A stretch of DNA of 27,065 nucleotides from Egerieenecus sp048201975 (GCA_048201975.1 DBFBGQ010000003.1:1-27065), one strand, 5' to 3'; shown: positions 1-7,732, numbered from the stretch's first letter. Made by a program: numbers and translations. Notes: a model not told the origin generated them from the sequence alone.

Positions 1-862
1 CAGGTCGAACGCCAGGGCCAGGAAAAACAGCTCCGTGCGAATATTGCCTTTGCCTCTGGTGAGAAAGCGCCGAAACCCAAAGTCGTTTTTTTGCATTGCA
101 AACGCGCCTTCCACCTGAATAGCGCGGCACACACGCAGTTGCATGCCGCGCTCGGATGATATATTGCGTGTAGCCTGTTCGCGCTTTTCCCAGAAGGTTC
201 TTTGCAAAATCCCGCTGCTGCGGACTTTTGCGTTTGCCGCTTCCGCGCACGAAAAGGATATGCCGCCGTTCTTCCTCCAGCATGGCGCCGATGGCGGAGG
301 CGCTCTTCAGACCTGTTCGTTTTTCCAGTTCCGCCTTTACCTTCGCCAGATGCTTTTGGATGGGTTTGCGCCACACAAAAGTGTACCGGCCAGCAGCGCT
401 TTCCAGCTTTGTTCCGTCGATGTATACCGTTTGGTGGTCTGTTTCGCGCATGCCTTCCAGTTTTTTCACAAACTGATAGAACAGATCTTCCACCACTTCC
501 CGGCAGCGCCCCGTGCGGAAACGTGCAAATGTCGTATGGTCCGGCGCCTTTTGATCCTCCAGCAGCCATTTGGAGTCGATCCGATATGGACAGGCTTCCT
601 TCAGCTTCCGGCTGGAATAGATCCCACACAGATATCCATGGACCATAACCTGGAACAGCACCCGTGGATCCGCTGCGGATTTTCTCCCTCTGGGCGAATA
701 CGCTTTGTACAGTTTCCCGTACTCCAGTTCCTCAAGCTGTGCGCTTAGCAGGCGGACAGGCGCGTTGAGTGGTATGGTAATTTCCGAGTTCAGCGCAAAA
801 ACCAGTTGACCGTGTCGCTCAAATCCCCTATACTGGTCTTGCTTTTGATAGGTTTTTTCCAT
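1..862 (-). pseudogene. IS1182-type transposase remnant, internally deleted and frameshifted, cut by window edge
   Basis: Reading the minus strand from the ATG at 862 gives a typical IS1182-family N-terminus (MEKTYQKQDQYRGF), followed by the first catalytic Asp in a YIDGTKLE motif near 410-425 and then GKRKSPQQRDF near 205-240. The conserved C-terminal part (ATRNISSERG, IQVEGAFAMQKNDFGFRRFL, then a TRGKGNIRTEL stretch) is present only in another frame, from about 215 down to base 1. In intact family members these two blocks are separated by a long central region holding the second catalytic Asp (DAGYES-like motif) and a Cys-rich segment. That region is absent here. The sequence therefore shows an internal deletion plus a frame change, and the element should be unable to transpose. 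The frame that begins at the ATG stays open to the edge, so a chimeric product cannot be excluded. The element's left end lies outside the window. Confidence 0.85.
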
Positions 863-878
863 ACCTTTATCTTAAGCG

Positions 879-926
879 AAAAGACGAAGTTTGGATACCC
901 TTTTGAGGTTCCTTGCCTCGTCTTTT
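879..926. repeat. Inverted repeat upstream of the transposase remnant
   Basis: AAAAGACGA (879-887) and TCGTCTTTT (918-926) are perfect inverted repeats 30 bases apart. A smaller GAGG/CCTC pair lies inside. They sit just upstream of the transposase ATG, where an insertion-sequence end would be expected. They could instead be a terminator-like stem, because the plus strand continues into a run of T. I cannot tell which without another copy of the element. The following stretch to 1087 shows no gene. Confidence 0.35.
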
Positions 927-1087
927 TTTGTTGGGGGTGTTTTGCAACGCGCCCATCAGACGGCCGACAAAGCTTTTGATCCCAAAGCGCCTTTTTCTTC
1001 GGAAATCTCTCGAAGACCCACCGTTTGAGAAATCAAGCTACAAAGCCCAAGGCTTCATCCTCACGTCCAGATGGAAACGCGGCGGGC

Positions 1088-1639
1088 TCACAGGGAAAAA
1101 CGCTCCTGGATCATGGCCGCCGCTTCCTCCGGGGAAAGGCGGGTGTTGTCGATTCGCATGTAATTGTCAAAGGGGATCTCCCCTTCCCGGCTCACCAGGC
1201 GGTAGCGGGCGTCGTCCGCCAGCAAGCGCCGGTTGGAGTCCGCCAGGTTCCGCTTGGAGGCCTTGTGCGCCAGGCGGTTGGCGGTGGCGTTGCGCGCCAG
1301 CCGCACGGCCTGATCGGCCACCAGCTCCACGTAATAGAAGGTTGTCCCGTAGGGGCGGAAAAAATCCTTGATCTTCTCCACATAGGCCCAGTCCTCGGGC
1401 TGGTCAAAGGCCCACATCAGGGTGAAGATCATACCCGGGCAGTCGGAGGCGGCAAACTCTTCAAAAATCACATCCCGGAGCCGGTCAATGGCGGACTTGT
1501 GATAGTAGCCGAAAATTTCCAATACCGGCTCAATGGTCATGTGGTTGTGGAACAGCCGCAGGCCCGTTCGCTTCATCAGCTCCTGCCCCACGGTCATTTT
1601 CCCCACCGCGGCGTCGCCGATGAGAAACACCAGCTTCAT
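1088..1639 (-). CDS. P-loop NTPase, shikimate kinase/AAA-like, unknown substrate
   Basis: This 183-residue protein begins with a Walker A loop, GDAAVGKMT (residues 8-16), right after a hydrophobic beta strand (MKLVFLI). That layout is typical of small nucleoside or metabolite kinases of the shikimate-kinase/chloramphenicol-phosphotransferase type. A conserved-looking LFHNHMTIEP segment follows, then an Arg/Lys-rich lid-like region (RLAHKASKRNLADSNRR). The start at 1639 is chosen because GGAGGAGGAC lies just upstream and the motif begins eight residues in; longer upstream readings have no such site. The ATG overlaps the stop codon of the Sel1 protein by four bases (ATGA), implying translational coupling. 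Family members are usually annotated only as AAA-family ATPases. No substrate can be named from the sequence. Confidence 0.75.
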   Translation of the reverse strand: MKLVFLIGDAAVGKMTVGQELMKRTGLRLFHNHMTIEPVLEIFGYYHKSAIDRLRDVIFEEFAASDCPGMIFTLMWAFDQPEDWAYVEKIKDFFRPYGTTFYYVELVADQAVRLARNATANRLAHKASKRNLADSNRRLLADDARYRLVSREGEIPFDNYMRIDNTRLSPEEAAAMIQERFSL

Positions 1640-2058
1640 GGCTTGTCCTCCTCCCGTTTTTTGTCCGGCGCCGGAATGCCCGGCCGGGCGCAGGCTTCCA
1701 GGGCGTGCTCGCTGCTCTGCTTTGCCGCCCGAAGCAGCCACTCCCTGGCGGCCGAAGGGTCTTGGGGGACCACAATGCCGGGGAGGTAAAACCAGGTGGC
1801 CAGGTTGTACTGGGCGTCCCGGTTCCCGTGGCGGGCGGCGCGGCGGGTCCAGAAAAACGCCTGCTCCAGGTCCCGGGCAGTTCCCAGCCCCTCATGGTAG
1901 AAATAGCCCACCTGGCACTCCGCCAAGGGGTACCCCTTTTCCGCCAGGCGCAGATGGCCCTCAAAGCAGGGGACGTAATCCCCCTGCAGGAAGTAGCGCG
2001 CAATCAGCCGGTCGCACTCCGTCAATTCCGGGCAGGGTTGGTAGTAGCCGCTGGCCAT
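1636..2058 (-). CDS. Small Sel1-repeat (TPR-like) protein
   Basis: This is a 140-residue protein with at least two Sel1-like repeats. They are recognisable by the spacing of Ala, Gly and aromatic residues in AECQVGYFYHEGLGTARD followed by AFFWTRRAARHGNRDAQYNL and then DPSAAREWLLRAAKQ. Such repeats fold as helix pairs and usually mediate protein-protein contacts. No signal peptide is visible, so a cytoplasmic adaptor is most likely. The start at 2058 follows a weak AAGGCG site. The gene lies 29 bases downstream of asnA and overlaps the P-loop gene by four bases, so the three probably form one transcript from the promoter at 3131-3159. The partner protein is unknown; the coupled P-loop protein is the obvious candidate. 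Confidence 0.75.
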   Translation of the reverse strand: MASGYYQPCPELTECDRLIARYFLQGDYVPCFEGHLRLAEKGYPLAECQVGYFYHEGLGTARDLEQAFFWTRRAARHGNRDAQYNLATWFYLPGIVVPQDPSAAREWLLRAAKQSSEHALEACARPGIPAPDKKREEDKP

Positions 2059-2087
2059 GCCTGACGCCTTCTTTTGCGGATGTGGAA

Positions 2088-3092
2088 TTACAGCAACTGA
2101 ATGTTGGCGCGGTGGCAGGCGTCCACCACATCCGCCGGCCACAGGGAAGCCTGCACCTCGCCCACATGGGCCTTGCGCAGGAAATACACGCACATGCGGC
2201 TCTGGCCAATGCCTCCGCCGATGGTCTGGGGTAGCTCGCCCCGCAGCAGCGCCGCCTGGAAGGGCAGCTGCGCCCGCTCCTGGCAGCCGCGGATCTCCAA
2301 CTGCCGGCGCAGGGCCGCCGGGTCCACCCGGATGCCCATGGAGCTCAGCTCCAGGGAAATGTCCAGGGGCCTGTAATACAGCAGGATGTCCCCGTTCAGC
2401 GACCAGTCGTCATAGTCCGGGGCGCGGCCGTCGTGGATCTTCCCGGAGCGCAGCGCGCCGCCGATGCCCATCAGGAACACCGCCCCGTGCTCCCTGGCGG
2501 CCAGGTATTCCCGCTCCTTGCTGGTTTTGTCCGGGTAGCGGTCCTCCAGCTCCTGGGTGGTGACGAAGGCGATGCGCTTGGGCAGCTCGGGGGTGATGTG
2601 GGGATAATGGGCGCAGACGTGGTCCTCGGTGGCCTGCAGGGTTTCGTAGATGCGCTCCACCACCCTGCGCAGGGTGGCTTCGTTGCGCTCGGCAGGGGTG
2701 AGGATGCGCTCCCAGTCCCACTGGTCCACAAAGATGGAGTGGATGTTATCGGTGATTTCGTCCCGGCGGATGGCGTTCATATCGGTGTAAAGCCCTTCCC
2801 CGGGCTGGAAGCCGTAGGCCTTCAGGGCCATGCGCTTCCACTTGGCCAGGGAATGGACGATCTCCGCCCGCTCGCCGGTCTCCAGAATGTCAAAGTCCAC
2901 CGGGCGCTCCACGCCGTTGAGGTTATCGTTCAGGCCGCTCTGCGGGGTGACCATGATGGGCGCGCTGACCCGGGTGAGGTTCAGCTGCCGTGCCAGCTCC
3001 CGTTCGAAAAAGTCCTTGACCAGCTTGATGGCGATTTCCGTATCCCGGGTGTTGAGCACGGGGTTGTAGTCCTTGGGAATAATCAGGTGCAT
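2088..3092 (-). CDS. asnA: Aspartate--ammonia ligase (asparagine synthetase A)
   Basis: This 334-residue protein matches the AsnA family in length and along its whole sequence. AsnA makes asparagine from aspartate, ammonia and ATP through a class II aminoacyl-tRNA-synthetase-like fold in the cytoplasm. Family features visible are VTPQSGLNDNLNGVERPV near residues 47-65, the HSLAKWKRMAL segment, the YTDMNAIRRDE motif, DQWDWE, and the C-terminal GGGIGQSR glycine-rich motif that contacts ATP. The start is supported by GGAAAGGA eight bases upstream and by the promoter at 3131-3159. It is the first gene of a likely three-gene operon with the Sel1 and P-loop proteins. It uses ammonia rather than glutamine, unlike AsnB. 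Confidence 0.96.
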   Translation of the reverse strand: MHLIIPKDYNPVLNTRDTEIAIKLVKDFFERELARQLNLTRVSAPIMVTPQSGLNDNLNGVERPVDFDILETGERAEIVHSLAKWKRMALKAYGFQPGEGLYTDMNAIRRDEITDNIHSIFVDQWDWERILTPAERNEATLRRVVERIYETLQATEDHVCAHYPHITPELPKRIAFVTTQELEDRYPDKTSKEREYLAAREHGAVFLMGIGGALRSGKIHDGRAPDYDDWSLNGDILLYYRPLDISLELSSMGIRVDPAALRRQLEIRGCQERAQLPFQAALLRGELPQTIGGGIGQSRMCVYFLRKAHVGEVQASLWPADVVDACHRANIQLL

Positions 3093-3130
3093 AGGCGATG
3101 TCCTTTCCTTTGGCAGAGGCCGTATGCAGC

Positions 3131-3159
3131 ATTATAGCACAGCCGCCGGGCGCTGCCAA
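3131..3159 (-). promoter_or_regulatory. Sigma-A promoter of asnA
   Basis: On the minus strand this reads TTGGCA, a 17-base spacer, then TATAAT, with TGC just before the -10 (extended -10). It ends about 38 bases from the asnA start codon. The opposing promoter for the LCP gene lies about 100 bases away on the other strand. Confidence 0.85.
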
Positions 3160-3260
3160 GGCGGAGGAAGCCCCGCGGGCAAAAGGGAACAGCGGGAATA
3201 CAATGCTGACAAAAATCCCGGGAAAATTGTAAATTCCGGCTTTTCCCTTCGGTCAAGCGG

Positions 3261-3289
3261 TTGCAATGGCGCATGCCAGGTTGTATAAT
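3261..3289 (+). promoter_or_regulatory. Sigma-A promoter of the LCP gene
   Basis: TTGCAA (3261-3266), a 17-base spacer, and TATAAT (3284-3289). Transcription should begin near 3296, which rules out any LCP start codon upstream of that and leaves a leader of about 35 bases. An inverted repeat GGGAAAA/TTTTCCC (3220-3226 and 3241-3247) lies just upstream. Confidence 0.85.
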
Positions 3290-3329
3290 GAAAAGGATTC
3301 TTTCCGCAAAGGAAAAAGGAGGAAGCGCT

Positions 3330-4460
3330 TTGCGTAATGGGATGAAACGACTGCTGGCTGCCCTCGCGGCCGGCATGCTGCTTTTTACGGCCGCCTATGC
3401 CCAGGAGGATGAGGAAATCACCGAAGAGGACCTGTTCGCCCAGTGGGACCTGGAGGCGGACGTGACCGAGGACGTTATGCTGGACGCCAACGGCCAGGAA
3501 CCGGAAACCCTCAGCGACGCCGACCTGACGGAGCTGGACGCCCTGGAGGATATGGGCGAAGTGGTCATTGACGAATCCCAGCTGGAGATCAACGAGAATT
3601 TGCCGGACCATGTGGTGAACATCCTGCTGCTGGGCATCGACGCCCGGCAGGATGTGACCGAGGGCGGCCGCAGCGACGCCATGCTGATCTGCTCCATCAA
3701 CACCCAGGACGGCTCCATCAAGCTGACCTCCATCCAGCGCGACCTGCTGGTGACCATGCCCACCAAGAAGAACCCCTACAAGATCACCAACGCCTACAGC
3801 TGGGGTGGCGGGCAGCTCTCCATGGCCACGGTGAACCAGAACTTCGAGCTGAATATCGACAAGTTTGTCACCATCAACTTCTACGGCCTGGCCGCCATCA
3901 TCGACTACCTGGGCGGCGTGGACATCGAACTGACCAAAACCGAGGCCAGCCGCATCAACTATGAGCTGAAAAAGGAGCCCCTGCCCTTTGACACCAATCC
4001 CGACCGGGAGAAGGTGGAGGCCGTGGCGGGGGTGCATCACCTGGACGGCATGCAGGCGGTGACATACGCCCGCATCCGCGGCATCAGCGGCGAAAACGAC
4101 TTCAACCGCAGCGAGCGCCAGCGCAAACTGCTGGAGGTGCTGCTGGAGCAGGTGATGGCGGACATGTCCCTGGACCGCATGGTGGAGCTGATCTCCGTGG
4201 CCATGCCCTATGTGCTGACCAACATGAGCGCCAGCGATATGGCCACCCTGGGCATGCAGGTACTCTCCAGCGGCATTGTCACCCGGGCCCAGCAGGGCGA
4301 AAGCCTGATGGAGCAGATGCGCGTGCCCCTGGACGAAACCTGGAAATATTCCGAGTCCAACGGCTCCAGCGTGATCGCCTTCCGCACCACCGCCCGCAAG
4401 CAGGAGAACATTGAGGCGCTGCACACCTTCATTTACGGCGAATACATCCCTGCCAACTAA
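3330..4460 (+). CDS. LytR-CpsA-Psr (LCP) family cell-wall glycopolymer transferase
   Basis: Members of this family attach teichoic acids or other anionic polymers to peptidoglycan on the outer face of the membrane. The 376-residue protein starts with a Lys/Arg-hydrophobic signal sequence (MKRLLAALAAGMLLF) and then a very acidic segment of about 80 residues. The LCP domain follows: NILLLGIDAR, GRSDAMLICSIN, the conserved Arg in TSIQRDLLV, NAYSWGG, YLGGVDIEL, DGMQAVTYARIR, and the DFNRSERQRKLL signature. TTG at 3330 is chosen as start because AAAGGAGG lies six bases upstream. The ATG at 3342 is 18 bases from that site, and upstream starts fall in the promoter. The acidic linker is longer than usual and might sit in the wall matrix. 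Its polymer substrate is not visible. Confidence 0.88.
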   Translation: MRNGMKRLLAALAAGMLLFTAAYAQEDEEITEEDLFAQWDLEADVTEDVMLDANGQEPETLSDADLTELDALEDMGEVVIDESQLEINENLPDHVVNILLLGIDARQDVTEGGRSDAMLICSINTQDGSIKLTSIQRDLLVTMPTKKNPYKITNAYSWGGGQLSMATVNQNFELNIDKFVTINFYGLAAIIDYLGGVDIELTKTEASRINYELKKEPLPFDTNPDREKVEAVAGVHHLDGMQAVTYARIRGISGENDFNRSERQRKLLEVLLEQVMADMSLDRMVELISVAMPYVLTNMSASDMATLGMQVLSSGIVTRAQQGESLMEQMRVPLDETWKYSESNGSSVIAFRTTARKQENIEALHTFIYGEYIPAN

Positions 4461-4526
4461 CGCCGGTCGCATGGCGCTTTTTCCCCGCAGGAGCGCGGAA
4501 CGGGGCGCGAGCTTTCCTTCCGCCCC

Positions 4527-4555
4527 TTGCGGAGCAAGGAAATCCATGGTAAAAT
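4527..4555 (+). promoter_or_regulatory. Candidate sigma-A promoter of the GNAT gene
   Basis: TTGCGG (4527-4532), a 17-base spacer, and TAAAAT (4550-4555), ending about 60 bases before the GNAT start codon. It suggests the gene is not solely dependent on read-through from the LCP gene. No clear terminator separates the two genes. Confidence 0.6.
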
Positions 4556-4616
4556 AAATCGCTCGGCGCAGCCGGACGAAAAACCCAGCGATTGGATAGT
4601 TGAAAGGAAGAACGCC

Positions 4617-5420
4617 ATGCGCGTATATCATCCGCAAGGGATGTACAATAACCTGCCCCCGGAGAACGTGTTTCTCGCGGCGGACGAAATGGGCAATGAG
4701 ATCGGCGTGGGATATATCATCCGCGTGATGCAGCCCAACGTGTTTCCCGACCGTCCGGTGAACCTGTTCATCACCATGGAGTGCCAGCCGGTGGCGCGGT
4801 ATATGCTCTTCGGGGCGCTGGTGGCGCGGGCCCGGCAGATGCGGGATGAAAACCCCCAGCTCAAGGCTCGGGTGTACACCGCCATCAGCCCCGGGGATGC
4901 CCGCACCAAGGAGTTTTACCTGCACAACGGCTTCACCTGCGAGGACACCGAGGATATGCTCCGCCTGGAGATTCCCGCCGGGGACGGCAAGATTCCCATG
5001 AGCTGCGCGGTGGCTCCCGTGGCCCTGAACACACTGGAAGAGCAGAACGCCTTCATCTATCGCCTGGTGATGAACGACATCACCTTTATGGACGTGAATT
5101 ATCTGCAGGGGCTCATGCGCATGCCCCACTTCCTGGCCCTGGGCCTGTACCGCAACACGGACCTCATCGGCGAAATCGTCATGGCCGGGGAGGGGGAGAG
5201 CTGCGAGCTGATCAGCATGTACATCACCCCGCCCAACCGCCGCCAGGGCATGGGCCGGGCGCTGCTGCACCGCTCCATGGCGGTGATGGCCGCCGAGGGC
5301 GTCACCAAGGTGACCACCCGCATCCTCAGCCGGAGCATACCGCAAAAGCGGCTGATGGAATCCTTCCAGTGCCGCCTGCTGGGCGTCAGCACGGTGTATC
5401 CGGGCATGAATATCGACTGA
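4617..5420 (+). CDS. GNAT-family N-acetyltransferase, probable tandem GNAT fold
   Basis: The 267-residue protein is about twice the length of a single GNAT domain. The C-terminal half carries a clear acetyl-CoA binding motif A, YITPPNRRQGMGRALLHRSM (around residues 200-220), preceded by the beta strand LIGEIVM and followed by VTKVTTRILSRSIPQKRLMES. The N-terminal half has the GNAT-like order (ARARQMRDENP, VYTAISPGDARTKEFYLHNGF) but lacks a recognisable motif A, so it may be a degenerate copy used for substrate binding. The ATG at 4617 is chosen because GAAAGGAAG lies just upstream. The acceptor substrate is unknown. The gene converges on rnc across a long shared terminator hairpin. Confidence 0.8.
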   Translation: MRVYHPQGMYNNLPPENVFLAADEMGNEIGVGYIIRVMQPNVFPDRPVNLFITMECQPVARYMLFGALVARARQMRDENPQLKARVYTAISPGDARTKEFYLHNGFTCEDTEDMLRLEIPAGDGKIPMSCAVAPVALNTLEEQNAFIYRLVMNDITFMDVNYLQGLMRMPHFLALGLYRNTDLIGEIVMAGEGESCELISMYITPPNRRQGMGRALLHRSMAVMAAEGVTKVTTRILSRSIPQKRLMESFQCRLLGVSTVYPGMNID

Positions 5421-5443
5421 ATTTCCCTTGCCAGGGCAAAGGG

Positions 5444-5494
5444 AAACCGCGGCGGGAAGCCTTTCTCCTTCAGGAGGGCTTCCCGCCGCGGTTT
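5444..5494. terminator. Bidirectional terminator hairpin between GNAT and rnc
   Basis: Perfect 18-base arms, 5444-5461 and 5477-5494 (AAACCGCGGCGGGAAGCC and its complement), enclose a 15-base loop that can pair further (CTCC/GGAG). The arms begin with AAA and end with TTT, so transcripts in both directions get a short U run. The right arm overlaps the rnc stop codon. Confidence 0.8.
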
Positions 5495-6152
5495 ATGTTT
5501 CGCTTTTGCGCAGCATTTGCAGGGCCGCCAGCGCGGCGGCTTGCTCGGCCTGCTTCTTGGTGCGGCCGGAGCCCTGGGCCAGGGGCTGCTGATCCCGGAG
5601 CACCTGGGCGGTGAAGCGCCGGTCGTGGGGCGGACCTTCCTGGCCAATGATGCGGTAGACGGGCGCCTCACCGCCGTCCCGCTGCAAAAGCTCCTGAAGC
5701 GCGCCCTTGCTGTCCTGCATGGGGCGCTGCACTTCCTCGGCCCTGGGCCAGTGCAGCTGCACCATGCGCCGGGCCTCCTCCATGCCGCCGTCCAGGTATA
5801 CCGCCGCCAGGATGGCCTCCATGGCGTCGGCCAGCACGCTGGGCTTGTCCCTGCCGCCGGTGAGCTCCTCGCCCTTGTCCATGCACAGGGCCTGACCCAC
5901 GCCCAGCTTGCGGGCCACCTGGGCCAGAGCGGCCTCGCACACCAGCAGCGCCCGCTGGTGGGTCAGGCCGCCCTCCTGCTCCTGGGGATGCTTGCGAAAG
6001 AGCAGGTCGCTCATGACGTATTGCAGCACCGCGTCGCCCAGGAACTCCAGGCGCTGGTTATCCTCCGCGCCCATGGAGGGGTGCGTCAGGGCGCGCCGCA
6101 GCAGCTCCGGATCCCGGAAGGTATAGCCCAAGGCCTGCATCAATGCTTGCAT
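5493..6152 (-). CDS. rnc: Ribonuclease III
   Basis: This 219-residue protein cleaves double-stranded RNA in rRNA precursor processing and mRNA turnover. The N-terminal nuclease domain has the family signature QRLEFLGDAVL (residues 33-43), with the metal-binding Glu36 and Asp40. The second catalytic cluster is DAMEAILAAVYLDGG. The C-terminal 70 residues form a double-stranded-RNA-binding domain (DSKGALQELLQ to GRTKKQAEQAAALAALQML). The start at 6152 is preferred over longer readings because GAGGTGG precedes it and the family N-terminus begins there. It is the last gene of plsX-acpP-rnc, an arrangement common in Firmicutes, although the intervening fab genes are absent here. A U-rich hairpin lies immediately upstream. 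Confidence 0.95.
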   Translation of the reverse strand: MQALMQALGYTFRDPELLRRALTHPSMGAEDNQRLEFLGDAVLQYVMSDLLFRKHPQEQEGGLTHQRALLVCEAALAQVARKLGVGQALCMDKGEELTGGRDKPSVLADAMEAILAAVYLDGGMEEARRMVQLHWPRAEEVQRPMQDSKGALQELLQRDGGEAPVYRIIGQEGPPHDRRFTAQVLRDQQPLAQGSGRTKKQAEQAAALAALQMLRKSET

Positions 6153-6165
6153 AGGTCCACCTCGC

Positions 6166-6195
6166 AAAAAAAATCGGCGCGCTTTCCCCGGCGCG
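6166..6195 (-). terminator. Hairpin plus U8 tract between acpP and rnc (possible attenuator)
   Basis: On the minus strand CGCGC (6195-6191) pairs with GCGCG (6182-6178) around an eight-base loop. It is followed four bases later by eight consecutive U (6173-6166), directly before the rnc ribosome binding site. The 60 bases upstream are extremely GC-rich and can form further stems. This resembles an intrinsic terminator that would lower rnc expression relative to acpP. Confidence 0.5.
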
Positions 6196-6258
6196 TGGCG
6201 GGAGGCGGTCCCGGCTGGGGAGCCGCCGCCGCGCCCCGGGGCGAAGCCGCCGGATGGG

Positions 6259-6486
6259 TTACTGGTGCTTCTCGATGTAGTCCACCACGTCGCCAACGGT
6301 CTTCATCTTCATGATCTGGTCGTCCTCGACCATGATGCCGAACTTGTCCTCCAGGTCCATGATCATGACCATCACGTTGGCGGAATCGGCCTTCAGGTCC
6401 TCCACCAGGCGGGTGTCCCGGGTGATGGTGCTGGCATCGGCCTTGAGCTGCTTGGCGATCATCGCCTTGACGTCTTCAAATACCAT
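6259..6486 (-). CDS. acpP: Acyl carrier protein
   Basis: This is a 75-residue acidic four-helix protein of normal ACP length. It carries growing acyl chains in fatty acid and phospholipid synthesis after addition of 4'-phosphopantetheine to Ser35. The attachment site reads DLKADSANVMVMIMDLEDKF. The usual DSL triplet is DSA here, a small deviation also seen in some ACPs. The helix III region is acidic with the expected hydrophobic spacing. An AGGAGG site precedes the ATG. The gene follows plsX by 63 bases, and PlsX takes acyl groups from ACP, so the functional link is direct. Confidence 0.95.
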   Translation of the reverse strand: MVFEDVKAMIAKQLKADASTITRDTRLVEDLKADSANVMVMIMDLEDKFGIMVEDDQIMKMKTVGDVVDYIEKHQ

Positions 6487-6549
6487 GGTACGTATTCCTC
6501 CTTATGCAGGCTGCGTTCTTCGCAGACGATTTATGCATGAACCCGAGGA

Positions 6550-7554
6550 TTATTCCTTCGGGAGGATGCCTGCCAGATTGGCCGAGATCAGCTCCACCAC
6601 CCGGCCGTCGATCATTTTCACGCACTGGCCAATGGCGCAGGCGATGGCGTGGCCATTGCTGGAGCCGTGGGCTTTGATCACCGGGCCCTGCACGCCCAGC
6701 AGCGGCGCGCCGCCCACCTCGGTGTAGTCCATGCGCTTGGCCACCCGGCGGAAGGCGGGCTTGGAGATCAGCCCGCCGAGCTTGCCCCGAAGGTCGGCCA
6801 TCAGCTCGCCCTTGATAATGCCCATGAGCGTGCCGGCCACGCCCTCCATGAACTTGAGCACCAGGTTGCCCGCAAAGCCGTCGCACACCAGCACGTCCGC
6901 CTGATCGGCGGTGATGTCCCGGGCTTCCACGTTGCCCACGAAGTTGTAGGGGGCGCGCTCCATCAGCGGATAGGCGGCCTTGACCAGGGCGTTGCCCTTT
7001 TCGCTTTCCGCCCCGATGTTGATCAGCCCCACCCGGGGATTTTTCACGCCCATGACGCTTTGCATGTAGGCGCTGCCCATGACGGCAAACTGGTTCAGCC
7101 ATTCCGCCTGGCAGTCCACATTGGCGCCGCAGTCGATGAGCAGGAAATTGCCCTTGCCGTTGGGCAGCAGGGGAGCCAGAGCGGGGCGTTCAATGCCCGG
7201 GATGCGGCCCAGGCGGAACATGCCGCCCGCCAGCACTGCGCCGGTGGACCCGGCGGAAACGAAACCGTCCACCTCTTTGTCCCGCAGCTGAAGCATGCCC
7301 ATCACCGTGGCGGACTTGGTCTTGCGCCGCACGCCCATCACCGGGCTTTCGTGGTTGGTGATAACCTCCGGCGCATCCAGTACGGTAAGGCGGTTGCGCA
7401 CGTCTTGCCCATCCTTGAGCAGGGGTTCGATGACGGCCGGGTCGCCCGCCAGGACGATCTCCAGGTTGGGAAAGCGCCGCAACGCCTCCAGCGCCCCGGC
7501 CACCGGCGCCTGCGGCGCGTTGTCGCCGCCCATGGCGTCCAGGAAAATACGCAT
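6550..7554 (-). CDS. plsX: Phosphate acyltransferase PlsX
   Basis: This 334-residue protein matches PlsX throughout. PlsX transfers acyl groups from acyl-ACP to phosphate, giving acyl-phosphate for PlsY at the start of phospholipid synthesis; it is a peripheral membrane enzyme. Visible family features are the N-terminal IFLDAMGGDNAP (residues 3-14), the SPVMGVRRKTKSA segment, the VSAGSTGAVLAGG glycine-rich motif, IDCGANVDC, GLINIGAESEKGN, NFVGNVEARDI and VCDGFAGNLVLK. AGGAGG lies upstream of the ATG at 7554. It heads an operon with acpP and rnc, driven by the promoter at 7614-7642. No FapR-like operator was recognised. Confidence 0.97.
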   Translation of the reverse strand: MRIFLDAMGGDNAPQAPVAGALEALRRFPNLEIVLAGDPAVIEPLLKDGQDVRNRLTVLDAPEVITNHESPVMGVRRKTKSATVMGMLQLRDKEVDGFVSAGSTGAVLAGGMFRLGRIPGIERPALAPLLPNGKGNFLLIDCGANVDCQAEWLNQFAVMGSAYMQSVMGVKNPRVGLINIGAESEKGNALVKAAYPLMERAPYNFVGNVEARDITADQADVLVCDGFAGNLVLKFMEGVAGTLMGIIKGELMADLRGKLGGLISKPAFRRVAKRMDYTEVGGAPLLGVQGPVIKAHGSSNGHAIACAIGQCVKMIDGRVVELISANLAGILPKE

Positions 7555-7613
7555 GTGGGGGAGCCTCCTTTTGCTATTGCCATAGAAAACCGAATGATAC
7601 CGATGAACAACTC

Positions 7614-7642
7614 ATTTTACCACGGGCCATGCAGGAATGCAA
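7614..7642 (-). promoter_or_regulatory. Sigma-A promoter of plsX-acpP-rnc
   Basis: On the minus strand this reads TTGCAT, a 17-base spacer, then TAAAAT, about 60 bases before the plsX start codon. It is divergent from the mntP promoter that begins at 7688. Confidence 0.8.
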
Positions 7643-7687
7643 GCCGCCGCCCCAGCGCTAAGAGACCGCCGGCGCGGGAAAAAACCG

Positions 7688-7716
7688 TTGATTTGTCCGC
7701 GTGCATAGCGTATAAT
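7688..7716 (+). promoter_or_regulatory. Sigma-A promoter of mntP-tdk
   Basis: TTGATT (7688-7693), a 17-base spacer, and TATAAT (7711-7716). The predicted leader to the mntP ATG is about 60 bases, too short for a full yybP-ykoY manganese riboswitch. Confidence 0.85.
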
Positions 7717-7732
7717 GGTAAGGATTTTCGAC

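Noticed and set aside
143..748. Plus-strand open frames over the transposase remnant
   Set aside because: The minus strand shows conserved IS1182 transposase blocks over the same bases; the plus-strand translations resemble nothing.
3132..5345. A 737-codon minus-strand open frame opposite the LCP and GNAT genes
   Set aside because: Its His/Gly/Val-rich translation is the typical antisense shadow of GC-rich coding sequence. The plus-strand genes have clear domains, promoters and ribosome binding sites.
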